64,000 nt of DNA from assembly GCA_949752795.1 (NCBI GenBank), contig OX457062.1:91067777-91131776 (forward strand), read 5' to 3'. This stretch comes from Hyperoodon ampullatus (taxonomy: Eukaryota; Chordata; Mammalia; Artiodactyla; Ziphiidae). Of this stretch, positions 36,230 through 47,441 are shown piece after piece. A model generated the notes under the pieces. That model was given only the letters and a program-made list of their open reading frames with translations. It ran no database searches and had not been told where the DNA came from. A program made the position numbers and the translations under genes. Each line of letters starts with the position of its first letter. The stretch's first letter is position 1.

Positions 36230-36292
36230 AGGAAGTGGCCACACTTGGACAGGAAGTGCCCACACTTGGACAGGAAGTACCCACAGCTGGCC
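36230..36292 (+). repeat. 21-bp tandem repeat, three copies
   Basis: Units at 36230-36250, 36251-36271 and 36272-36292 have the form aggaagt(gg/gc/ac)ccaca. Copies 1 and 2 differ at one base. It sits in SCN3B intron 4. Confidence 0.95.
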
Positions 36293-36499
36293 TTGCACAA
36301 GAAACAGAGTTGGAACTGAGGTCACCAGCAGAACAAGGATCCTCAGAGGGCTACAGCTCATGCAAAAGATAGATCAGTAAATAATCATCAGTCCACCAGC
36401 CCAGAGAAAAGCCAAGGAAACATATCTACTTGGCCTGACTCCAAGTAGAAACATAAAAGATTCTTGAGAACTGGTAACCACAAGCCTGCTCTCACAATG

Positions 36500-37388
36500 T
36501 TTGGGATTTAAATTTATGCTACCCACATGATCCAGGAACCTCTAAGCTGAAAAAGTCAATAAAAAAAAATTAGTCCCCAGACAGTGATAACCATGTAGAA
36601 GCAAATGAAAAACTATTCTGAAGAGACCCACTTTTAGCTGAGGCTTAACAGTGCTCCCCAGATAAAGCATTGCTGAATCTGATTTCCACAGTCTCATCCA
36701 AAACTAAAAGACACAGCAGGAAATAATCCATCATGAGCAAGAGAAGTAACAAATGGCAGGATGAAATCCCAGGAGCTTCAGACACAAGAAGGACCTGGTA
36801 AAATATAGAAAATAAATTTGCTTAAAAGAGTTAAAACAAGAGGAGGAAACAAAACTTAAGAATACAATAAGTTATTAAGAAAAAAGAACAGGCAGATTTG
36901 AACAGGAATAAAGAAAAACCTGGAAATGAAAAATACAGTCAGTAATATTCAAATCTCAGTGGATGGGTTCCCCAGAGATTAGATACTGGTAACCAGAAGA
37001 TAAACATAAGGAAGTTTCACAGAATGAAGCACAGAGATATAAAAAGATGGAATATCACAAAGAAATAGGAAGACAAAAATTGAGAAGATCGATTAGAATA
37101 GAAGAGAGAAAATGGAGGAGAGACAATATTCAGAGATACAGTGGCTAAGGAAAGGTATGACTCTTCAGATTCAGGTAGCACAATATGTCCTGAGCAAGAT
37201 AAATACATATAAATCTAAACCTAAACACCAACCATCTTTAAACTGATTACTGGCAGCAACTAATATAACCTACAGCAAATATCATCTATGTTGCAACTTT
37301 AGAAGAACGCCTATAATATTAGAAACATGTCAAGGATACCTGCTTCTATTCTATACTGGAGATCCTAGGTGGTGCACTAAGTAAATAC

Positions 37389-37409
<21 letters not shown>
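36500..37409. other. A-rich old repeat-like DNA ending in poly(A)
   Basis: Purine/A-rich sequence resembling decayed L1, but no diagnostic motif could be matched. A 21-base poly(A) run lies near 37389-37409. Confidence 0.35.
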
Positions 37410-37420
<11 letters not shown>

Positions 37421-37919
37421 GAGTAAGAATTGTAAAGAAAGAAACTAAATTATCATTCACAGCCAATATGATTACCTATATAGAAAATCCAAGGGAATCT
37501 ATAGACAAACTATTAGAACTAGTAAGAACATTTCATAAGATTGTTGATACAAATCAAAATATTTATAAATATAAATATAAAAGCACCTATATTCCAGCCA
37601 CAAAAATTTAGAGAAACATCTCAATATTTAAAACATTTTTAAAAATTCAATTACAATAGCAACAAATACTCTCCAGTACCTGGGAATAAATCTGATAAAA
37701 ACGTGTAAGATATTTAAGGAGAAAATTACAAAATTTTACTGAAAGATTTGAGTTAAATAAATGAAGACTAAAACCTCACTGTTACAAACATAGCAGTTCT
37801 CTTCCAAATTAATCTGCAAATTCAGTAAAATTCCCATCAAAATACCCAATGGATTGTTCAAGGAACTTGATAAGCAGATCTTAAAAGTCATACAGAAGCC
37901 CAGAGGCTAAAACTAGTCT

Positions 37920-38075
37920 AAGCCAGAGGATGGTCAGATAGTAAATATTTTAGGCTTTTCAGGCTACAGAGGGTCTCTGTCCCCTATTGTTCTTTAGTTT
38001 TGTTTGTGTGCAACCCTTTAAACAAGTAACAGCCTTTATTAGCTCATGGGCCATAGTTTGCCTATTTCAAAGAAC
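37920..38075 (-). mobile_element. Old hAT-type DNA transposon fragment
   Basis: 'gtaaatattttaggcttttc' then 'aggctacagagggtctctgt' and 'gggccatagtttgcctattt' are familiar from an ancient mammalian hAT-like element. Family name not assigned. Confidence 0.5.
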
Positions 38076-38164
38076 AATAAGTTTGGGGGAGGTGGCTGGT
38101 AGGAGTTTTCCTGTCAGATATAAAGATGTCTTATACAGCTATTAGAGTAAAGATTTTATGATAT

Positions 38165-38519
38165 GGGACTTCCCTGGTGGTGCAGTGGTTAAGAATCCGC
38201 CTGCCAATGCAGGGGACATGGATTCGAGCCCTGGTCCTGGAAGATCCCACCTGCCACAGTGCAACTAAGCCCGTGTGCCACAACTACTGAGCCTGTGCTC
38301 TAGAGCCCACGAACCACAACTACTGAGCCCGCATGCCACAACTACTGAAGCCCACGCGCCTAGAGCCCATGCTCCACCAACAAGAGAAGCCACCACAATG
38401 AGAAGCCCGTGCACTGCAACGAAGAGTAGCCCCCGCTCGCTGCAACTAGAGAAAGCCCATGCACAGCAACGGAGACCCGACACAGCCAAAAATAAAATAA
38501 ATAAATTTTAAAAGAAAAA
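38165..38519 (+). mobile_element. CHR-type SINE, long form
   Basis: It starts 'gggacttccctggtggtgca' and has the repeated 'ccacaactactgagcc' body, ending in an AATAAA-rich tail. It lies about 480 bp upstream of the last SCN3B coding exon, in the sense orientation. Confidence 0.92.
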
Positions 38520-38997
38520 AGAAAGATATTTTCAAGACATGGAATAATCAAAGAAAAAGACAAATGTCTCAGAAGAAAAACTGGTAAAGCAAATGAAGTC
38601 ATATTGCAGAAGTACAAACCCAAATTGCTTATAAACTTATGAAAAGATGCTCAACTTCACCAGTAATCAGGGAAAGGAAAATTAAAAGATCTATAAAATG
38701 TAATTTCCCATCCAACAGTTTGGCTGATTTAATCTAACAGTACTAAGTCCTGAGAACAATGTGGATAAGTGAGAAGACTCATACGTTGCTGGTGGAAGGA
38801 AAAAACAAATGTATTTATTATTCTAGTCTGCTGAAAGGGCCATTCTCATTTTCTCTTGGGTAACATGGTGAGAAGGAAATGCAGAGGTGTTCTAGAGACA
38901 TCCTTGTTCCTGTAGCCCTTGCTCCTTCCCTTTTCCTGTGTTAGCACCTCTGGGTATAAATGCACTGATTTTCTTCCCCGCGTCTCCCCTCCAACAG

Positions 38998-39061
38998 GTC
39001 TGACTACCTGGCTATCCCATCGGAGAACAAAGAGAACTCTGCAGTACCAGTGGAGGAATAG
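38998..39061 (+). CDS. SCN3B: SCN3B coding exon 5 (residues 195-215 and stop)
   Basis: Acceptor caacag before 38998. It encodes ASDYLAIPSENKENSAVPVEE and TAG at 39059-39061. The C-terminal cytoplasmic tail agrees with mammalian SCN3B throughout. Confidence 0.97.
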
Positions 39062-39239
39062 AAGGGGGCAACCGGAGGTGATGTACAGGGAAGGGAGGGG
39101 CAGGTAGATAAGGAGGCAGGTTGTACAAGTGACCTTGACACCCACAAACCAAAATGACTTTAGATTTGGTCCCTTTGATTTCTACCCTACCCAGAGTCCC
39201 CACCCTCAGGGTATTTCTTTAAGTTGATGCCCAAGTAGT

Positions 39240-39245
39240 AATAAA
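39240..39245 (+). terminator. SCN3B: Proximal poly(A) signal, SCN3B
   Basis: AATAAA 178 bases after the stop codon, followed by 'gctctgtgcgaggtt'. It could give a short 3' UTR form. Confidence 0.5.
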
Positions 39246-41424
39246 GCTCTGTGCGAGGTTCAAGTCCTTCAGAAGGTGAGTTGCTTCAGCCTGAGTGTTG
39301 GGGCAACTTGAACTCCTTACCCACAGTGACAAAAAATAATTCCCCATTCTCCCTCCTATGTAAGGATCGTGGATGAGGTCAGAGAGCCTTTGGCTGGGCT
39401 GGACTGGGCTGGCAATTCTCAGTGAGCTGTTTTATCACTGGTAGGTGGCCTGAACACTGAAGCACTGGCTACCCCATGTTCAGTGATGTCAACAGCGTCA
39501 GGAGGGTGCCCCAGGGGCCACATCACTTCTCTTCACGCGTCCATCCTTCAGTTCATCCATCATACATCCACTCACCTCTGAACTGTCACCTCTGACTTGT
39601 TAACTCCATCAGACCTCCACACACAAGACTTTGCCAGAACCAAGGAGCCAACATTTCTACACGACTCAACCTCAGCCTGCCCTTGCTTTCAAGCAAGCAG
39701 CTCCCATGCCAACCGGACCCCTCCCCTGTGCTCCACTCAGCTTTGAACACGTGCTGGAGCCCGCTCACTCTCCATTGCCGCAAGTGAATGGAGGGCTTAA
39801 CGGAAGGAAGCTGGAGTGATTAGTCTGGGTTAAAGCAAAAGAGTGTCATGAAGTGGGATTCCTTGAAGTCAGTTTTTCTAAGTTCCTGGCCCACTTGGCT
39901 GGAGCATCAGAGCAAAGCATGCCTTTCTAGGCCCTCCAGTGATAGAAAGTTCATTAAGCATGGACTAAAATGTTCTCTGGACTATGGTGCTCCAGGGCTA
40001 GATCCCAAGAGGTCTCAAAGGCCTGGGTTAGTGTCAGTCCTTCAAGAAGCTGAGGGCAGGGGACTTAGGAAGTCATACAACATGTTCATGATCCTCCTGG
40101 CGCAACGTGTGTGTGCCTTGCCAGGTGAGCACACCACCGGAGATGGCTGGGTGGCATTGTTTTCCTGTGGGCACTGGGACTGCAATTCCCAAGTCCTTCC
40201 TCTCAAAATTTCTGTGGGTCAGTATGATTACTCATACAGGAGGCAACGGAGACTCAAGACAGGACTCCACTGATAAGAGACTTCAAAGGATAAACTGGAG
40301 CAGATAGAAGCCTAAGGCACGGTCCAGTTTACACTTCCCGAGATGGGATAATTTTGTTCTTGAAAAGACTTCGAAATTGAGTTTGGCCACGGCACAGAAC
40401 TCGGTGGATTGCCTGGCTAAGGTTAGCTCTGATTCAGGCAATTAGAAATTGGCCAAAAAGGCAGAGAGAAGGATGTGAGGTAGATTTGAAGAATTTCTTT
40501 AGTGAAAAGGTTTGTGAATCTGAGACGTCTTCCAGAAGGGGAACGCATCCGGGAATGGCATTTAACTGACACATGTTTTTAGCCTGAGATAGATGATGGC
40601 AAATGAGTGGCATGATAGAAGAGGGACAGGCTAGGTGGCTTCCAAATATTTCACCTGTGAATTCATAATGTCCAGGTTTTTTTTTTTTTTTCCCTAGATG
40701 ATAGGAGAGCAGATGAACACTGGAAACATTTTAGTCAACATCTCATGTTTCACTTTGAGTAACCGGTGTAAGTGTGATGTCCTTCCGCACCTTGTGATGA
40801 GAGGGGCGAGGATGCTTTATGGGATGTGAGAAGATGAAAGTGACTGGGATTCGATGAACAAGATGTCCCTCAGATCCAGGGGGATCTATGGGGAAAGATC
40901 CCACTCTCTTGGCTTTGGGCCTCACCTGACAAACTCAGTTCATCTCTGCCATCCCTGGGAAAGCACTTGAATTAGTCCTTGTTCACATATTCGAGAGTCT
41001 GATTTTATCGAAGAAAATACTTTCAATAAATTCAAGGCGTTTCTCACTGGTCATTTCCCACACAGTCTCTCTGAAATAGGGGACAGAGTATAGATTTTCC
41101 TTACTTTCCTGTGAGGAAAACAGGCCTGGATTACTGTGAGCTTTTCCCAGTCACATGGATGGTGGATGACAAGCCGGCCGCAGAAACTACTTTCTACCAC
41201 TCCACTTCCCTCTTGCTTCAGTAGACCACGCATCTAACTTGTGATCTAGAAGGCACGTTTGCTTTTTCTCCCTTTTTAAAAGCCCAACTCAGATATTTCC
41301 TGAGTGATTTTTAATGAAGCTGAATGGTACCTCTTTTTCTTATCCTTTACAAGTAATCTTCTTTAGTCTTTTCCTCCTCCTAACTTCTCAACTCTTCTCA
41401 TCTTTAATGCTTTCTTTATTAAGC

Positions 41425-41635
41425 TATATGATTTACCAAGCATTTTAATTATCTTATTTCTTCTCCACAACTAGCTGTGAGGTGGATATTGCTAATATGT
41501 TAACAAATGAAGAAACATGCTGTCTGAGGCTAAGAAGCTTTACCAAATCGTAAGTTCATATAGCTGGTAAACAGAGAGCTGGAATTCAGGTCTTCTGAGC
41601 CCTAGCCCAGCTCTCTTTCCACTGAGACCATAGCT
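41425..41635 (+). mobile_element. MIR SINE in the SCN3B 3' UTR
   Basis: 'caaatgaagaaacatgctgt' then 'tggtaaacagagagctggaa' and 'ttcaggtcttctgagccc' form a long MIR match in sense orientation. Confidence 0.7.
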
Positions 41636-42923
41636 GCTTCCTTTCCTCTCTTTTTTATTTTTTTTACTTCCATCTAATCTTTGCCTCTCTTGCTTGTCCT
41701 GAGATGTTAAACATCTTCGCTCACCCCTAATCCCACTCGACTGCTCCTGTACCACTTTGCTTCTTGGTCCATGCTAAAAATGGAGTCTTACTCTCATGTT
41801 CGTTTTCCCTCTCTCTTTGGTTTGTACCTCATTATTTCTCCTGAATTGCAATTAAACTCCTTCCTGGGAGACTTGATGACTATAAATCCACAAGGTACTG
41901 TGATCACCAGCCTACTTCAGATCCTCACTCATTCCCTTTTCCTCCGCATATTCCTACAAAGGACCCAGATAAATGTGCACTGCTCTGGAAGCTTTATCTG
42001 GCATGCTGTTCTTACTAAAGGGCTTAGATATGTTCTCAAGGGCTATCATCACTCTAGGAACCCCACCCGTTGTCTTGGTGCTGGATATTTCCCCCGACTG
42101 ATGCTTAATAATACAATTCACTCAAGGCCAGCTCGGCTGGGTCTGGTTTTCCCTCCCCTGGGGCTTAACAGCCATGACCTTCATTGCTCAACTCTGCTGG
42201 CCCTGTGAGCACCTTGCCCTACTGACCTTTGCCATCAGCTCAGCCTTGCATCGCAGCCCCAACTCTTGTGTGGAAATACCTTGACGGTCAGCACCTGTCC
42301 CAACACCAGCCTTTATTTCCAGTCCATCTAAAAGCCCTGTCCTTTAGAGTCACCACCCCCAAACACCCACACACCCGGATTTCTGACTCTCTGAGTTTCT
42401 GGTTTCTCCTTAGATGTCAAACTAGAAATGTTAGTAGGAAAGGAATTTTTCAGAGCAGGAATATGCTGGAAATATGTATAGAGCTATGAATGGTTAAGAG
42501 AAGAGATAGTAGCTCCTTTCCCCCCCCCCAAAAAAAAAACTACGGGATCAAAAAGGAAAATATACCCATCTCAGAATCTGTGAACCCACCTGACATAAAT
42601 CAGAGAGAAAAGGCCGTGTAACTGCATCTTGGCAGGAAGAAGCAGCGAGGAGCTAGACCCATTTCAGAATAGATCTTGGCTCCCCTTCGCGAGCGGAAAT
42701 GGAAAAATAAAACAAAAAACACCTTCCTCTCCCATCTTTTTGTAAATGAAAAGCCCTCAGCCCAGCGAGTCCTCCTAGTCACGGCAAATTTATCTGTGTA
42801 GTACTTGGTGCGTCATTACTGCGATCATCCATTCATTCTGCATTTCAGCACCCTCTCTGCGTCAGGCACCAGTCTAGACCCTGAGTGTGCCCTGCACTCT
42901 TAGGTTTTAAAAATGTCATCGTC

Positions 42924-43131
42924 TAGGGCCTCCCTGGTGGCGCAGTGGTTGAGAGTCCGCCTGCCGATGCAGGGGATACGGGTTCGTGCCCCGGTCCGGG
43001 AGGATCCCATATGCCGCGGAGCGGCTGGGCCCGTGAGCCATGGCCGCTGAGCCTGCGCGTCCGGAGCCTGTGCTCCACAACGGGGGAGGCCACAACAGTG
43101 AGAGGCCCGCGTACCGAAAAAAAAAAAAAAA
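42924..43131 (+). mobile_element. CHR-type SINE, long form, in the SCN3B 3' UTR
   Basis: It starts 'agggcctccctggtggcgca' and ends in poly(A). Target-site duplication aaaaatgtcatc(g/a)tc at 42909-42923 and 43132-43146. The low divergence of the body suggests a relatively recent insertion. Confidence 0.93.
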
Positions 43132-43573
43132 AAAAATGTCATCATCCAAGCCTTTCCTAGTCTCTAAAACTCTACCGTGGCAGATGACTCAGGTTTGGCG
43201 CCCCTCCCCTTACTTGAGGCTGTAGTAGGACCCAGTAGATGCACACTTGAAGTGAGTCTGAGCTGTAGCTCAGACTCAACCCCTATCATAGGCCAGCTAA
43301 GCCTCAAAGCTGGTATTACTCTTTTTTGGGCAGAGTGACAGGGAGGGAGGCACTGAGGGACGAGCACCTGTAGGTTTGTGAGGCACCAAACACAATCAGC
43401 AAACTCGTACAGCCATGGAACTTGTCACCATGTTGTCACCTTCACGTGGCTTTTTCTTGATTTTCCACAGCCAATCTTTTTCTGAACTTTAGAAATGTTG
43501 TTCCTGACCACTCAAGCTCTCAACAACCTAATGCCTGTATGTGGTGTTTTTCAGTAAACTCCCTGTTCATGTC

Positions 43574-43579
43574 AATAAA
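43574..43579 (+). terminator. SCN3B: Distal poly(A) signal, SCN3B
   Basis: AATAAA followed after about 40 bases by the GT-rich 'cactgtgtgtgtctgc', a classical cleavage context. A further AATAAA at 43902-43907, also followed by a GT-rich stretch, is a possible alternative. Confidence 0.65.
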
Positions 43580-44028
43580 GTGTCTCTAAACACTGCTTGC
43601 TCTGGTTTTGCTCCACTGTGTGTGTCTGCTACACATACTATGGCTTCTACCTACCTCCCCAGCCCACATCCATTCCTGAACTCACAATCACTGGATATAC
43701 GCCCAGAGAATGAAAAATACATTTAATAGTCTAGAAGTAAACATACTGTCTCCCTTCTTTCCTTCCCTACCCAAATACAAAGGAATCCAAGAGCCAGCGT
43801 GTTCTCACCTGAATGACATCAAACAAGTTGGTGAGGGGCTCCCAGCAAGGAAGACCTAGTGAAGGGAGGGGCCCCACTCCCTTACCAGGTTGGCTCACAT
43901 TAATAAAGCAACGCTGTCCCCCAATGTGTGTCTTCCTAGAAGTGCCAAGGCCCCAAAAGGGAAAAGTTACACAAGAAATTGTCACTGGGATTCAGTCTAC
44001 CATACACTCCTAGAAGAACAATACTACT

Positions 44029-44098
44029 GATTAATAATGATTAATAATGACATAAAATCATTAACAATGATTAATAATGATATAAAATTATCTTCATA
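44029..44098. repeat. AT-rich 30-bp tandem repeat, about two copies
   Basis: Unit gattaataatga(c/t)ataaaat at 44039 and 44069, preceded by an extra gattaataat. It lies between the two convergent poly(A) sites. Confidence 0.75.
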
Positions 44099-44099
44099 T

Positions 44100-44290
44100 A
44101 CTAGCCACTATACTAAAAAAACACAGACACACACACATATACACACATATATTTTATGTTATCTCTAAAATAAACTGAGGCTGGCAGTAATGGTCGGGGC
44201 CCAAGGACACAGCTGGTAAACAGTGATGCTGCAATCTGGACTCAGACCTGATTCCTAAACTTCTTATCCATTCCACTTCATCAGGCTGCC
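44100..44290 (+). mobile_element. MIR SINE fragment with short (CA)n
   Basis: 'cccaaggacacagctggtaa' then 'acagtgatgctgcaatctgg' and 'actcagacctgattcc' are MIR 3' phrases. Confidence 0.6.
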
Positions 44291-44451
44291 GCCCTCCCCT
44301 GGGAAGGAGGTCCTAGATGGCTGGCTGTGCATGTGTGTCTGTGTGTGCCTGTGAACACATGCCTTCAGGGCTTGCTGTGATCACACCTGGGAAGACCAAA
44401 AACATCTGGGACGATGAGGACTAACGAATCAAGCAATGAACACACACACCG

Positions 44452-44457
44452 TTTATT
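44452..44457 (-). terminator. GRAMD1B: Distal poly(A) signal, GRAMD1B
   Basis: The minus strand reads 'ataataaacggtgtgtgtgt'. AATAAA with a GU-rich element immediately downstream is a strong cleavage context. Confidence 0.7.
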
Positions 44458-47435
44458 ATATGTAGTTCAATACTTTTTTTTCTTTTAATTCATACTGTAC
44501 TTCCATGGCTCTAGCTACTTTACATTAAGATTTGACTGGGAAGCCTTGTTTGTCTCTAGGTACTAGCAGTTAAGTTTTTAGACCTTGCGCACAGCGCCAG
44601 GCAAAGTACAGTTATAGCTCCAAATACAGATGGCCAGACAACTCAACTGCAATCAACCTGTGTTCTTTCCCATATATGGCCCAGGGCAGGGGTTGGGGAT
44701 GCTCCCTCTGCCTCACCCCACCCCCACCCCCATGTCAGGATTCTCCAGGGGCCACAATGGCCTCGGACCCATCCCTCCCCACCTTGGAGTCTAGGTTGAG
44801 TCGGGGGGAAAGCACCATGGGTTTGGGAAGATGATCTGGTCCATGCAGAGAGTGGTCTGGCCCTAGAGTGCAGGAGAGAGAAATGTGGGGAGCCACACAC
44901 TGTTGTTGGCAGAAATGCTTGCTTTTACTATGCCATCTCAGTGCGTGGCACCCAAGCCCAGGGCCAACTCCCCAGACAAAACCAGCTGTCTTGCCTGGAG
45001 CAGAGGCCACCATTTTTTGCTTCTGCAGCGTCTCATCATGTTGAGAGAAGCAAGGAGGGCCAAGGGGCAGAGGTGACAATGTTCTTTAATGCTTTCACAT
45101 GTCGGGTACATCGTCTGGCATCAACTCCTCTTGGCAGGCAAGGTGCTTCTCGCCAGCAGCCAAGGCTCCAGTCCAGGCTTCCAGGCCTGCTGAGGACCTC
45201 AAGTCGCAACAGAAAACGATGGCCCAGACCCCTGAGCTTCCCCCGGAACGCCAAAACAGGGAGCTGGCTGGGTCCATCGCAGCCACGGCTGGAGCAGGAG
45301 TGAGGTAACAAGGCGGGCAGAGAGGTGGGGAGGCGGGGGCAGCTCTCTGCGCCGTGGGCAAGGTCCTGCTGCACGTCAGGCAAGCAGGGCCGTTAAAAGG
45401 TGGCCTTCCAGAAAGTGCTCCTCTCGGACCCAAAAATGCATCTTCTGGAAGAAAACCTAGAGGTGGAGGGGAGTGGGGCCAGCCTGCTGGAAGCTGGGGG
45501 ATGAGGGTCGAGGATGTTAAGTGGTGGATGGGATGATTGTCCCACAGCCTAGAGACGAAGGTCGGAGGAGGAGAGAGTCAGGAAGAGAGGTTCTCAAGCG
45601 GGCAGGTGGAGTCAGGGGGTGCCCTACCACCTGGGGGAAGAGAGGAGAGCACTAGTTCTCCTGGGGGCCCCTAGGGAGGAAGGGCTGGCCTCGGCTGCCC
45701 TAAGAGCTAAAGACGCAGCATGGTATGGCGCAGAAAGGATTCTTCTGAGACCACACAGTCCCGAAAGATTCTCTCCCTAATCCTTCCTCCAAGATTTCAC
45801 CCTAGACATGCTGCCTGCAAACGTATGGACATGGTCAAGCTTGGGTCACAGACAGGGCAATGGAGAGAATCCACTTCTATCAAAGCATTCCTCTTGCGCT
45901 TTCTTGGTCCTTCCCCTTCCTTGTAATCCCAAGTTCTTAGTGTCAGCACTCTAAGGCAACCCAAGGATTTTAGCCAAAGCTTCACACTTAGTCCAAACCC
46001 CAACAAAGCTGGGGACAAAAGAGAGGCGGTAGAAGCAGGAATGACTTCTCTCCACCGTTTGCTCTAGCGAGGAGGAGGGAGGATGGATAGATGGATGGAG
46101 GCTTCACAGCCCAGGGACGGGAGATGAGCTTAATCCAAGACGGTGTGCTTCTTGCCACCATCCTCCTCTTCCCAGCTTAGAGAAAGTCCAAAAGGACCCT
46201 TCCCAGAGTAAGACTAGGCCAACACAGGAAGAAACACCCTCCTAGGTTAACACCGAGCAATACAGCAAGCTTCATCTTTCTCCCTCTCCCTCCCCCACCC
46301 GCCTCTCATTGGACCTCCCTGCCCCTCCTAGCGCGTAAAGAAGACTTAATTACCCTGGATTTCCTGGGAACCCAGACCCTGCCCTACAACTCATCTAAAC
46401 TCCAGGGAGGCTCTAGTCCAGAAGGCTTGTCCTCTCCTGGCAGGGCACCTTCCAAGTTTGAGAAAGCCCAACCTCGCCAGTCTCTGACCCAGCCTCCAAG
46501 ATCATGTCAAAGCTAGAATCCACCTTAGGGACAGTCTAGCTCAAGCCCCTCCTGTTACAGATGAGGCTCCAGAGGCTCAGAGACCGGGGCTGTGTGTGTG
46601 TGGGGGGTGTGACCTGCCCAACAGCAGAGCCAGGACTCAGGCCCAGGTTCCCTGAACCCCTCAGCTCACTGCCCTTCCAGAGAGCTCTAAGTTGCTGATC
46701 TTGCTGTCCTGGAATGTTATCCCTTTGTCCCAGGGAGGGGGATGGGGGAAAGGAGAGAGTTACAGACATGACTGGCCTCTCCAACACCAGTCCTGTCAAT
46801 TCCCCCCCAGTCAGCAGGAGTAGAGTGCAGACCCGCTGCTGTTCTCACCTGTCTACAAACGGCAAAATCTTTGACACTGAGTGCAAGCTCTCAAACTCAC
46901 CACATGAGTCCTCGCAGAAAGACTCCTACATGACTGAGTTCTTACGTGAAAAAAACCAAACAACAACAACCAAGAAAACAAAACAAAACAATGCCCTGGC
47001 TGGAAGAAATAACATAAGAAATGGTGGTTTCAATGCTCCCTTACAAGCCAGGGCTGCCAGCCATGAGTCACAATGTTATTTATGTGTTTCACTCCCAGAC
47101 TGAGCTGCTAGGGCAGAGGCCCCTTCTCTTTGACAGGCTCCTGAATAAAGGGGAAAAGCTTTTGTTTGGGAGTGAACACAACTGTTGGTTTTCTCCTGGT
47201 TTGAAAATCCAAAAATTACTAGACGAGAAACCTCCCACAAATGATCCGTGATTCTTAGAAATGAGGCAGGCCAAGAGATGCTCCCCACGTGCACACACTG
47301 TCTCCCGGGTTCAAAACCCCAGAAATCAGGAGGGTTCCTTGGACATCCCTCCCTGTCACCTACTCCTCCCTGAGAGGGGCCCGAGAGGTGAAGCAAAAGC
47401 CGAACAATTCCGCGTAGCCAGGCCCACTATACCAC

Positions 47436-47441
47436 TTTATT
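47436..47441 (-). terminator. GRAMD1B: Possible proximal poly(A) signal, GRAMD1B
   Basis: AATAAA on the minus strand within the 3' UTR. The downstream context is weaker than for the distal site. Confidence 0.35.

Larger units (their letters stand above)
37410..38830 (+). mobile_element. Old L1 LINE fragments, interrupted
   Basis: The translation near 37440 reads KLSFTANMITYIENPRES.DKLLELV, matching a segment of L1 ORF2. 38640-38810 has L1 3' UTR-like sequence ('gaaaagatgctcaacttcac', 'acgttgctggtggaa'). Between them lie a hAT-like fragment (about 37920-38075) and a SINE (38165-38519). Confidence 0.7.
39062..43595 (+). other. SCN3B: SCN3B 3' UTR (probable)
   Basis: No coding exon is seen after the stop. 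Two AATAAA signals bound short and long forms: 39240-39245 and 43574-43579. The long form, about 4.5 kb, would fit the roughly 6-kb human mRNA as I remember it. It contains a MIR (about 41425-41635) and a CHR SINE (42924-43131). Use of each site is inferred from the motifs. Confidence 0.65.
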
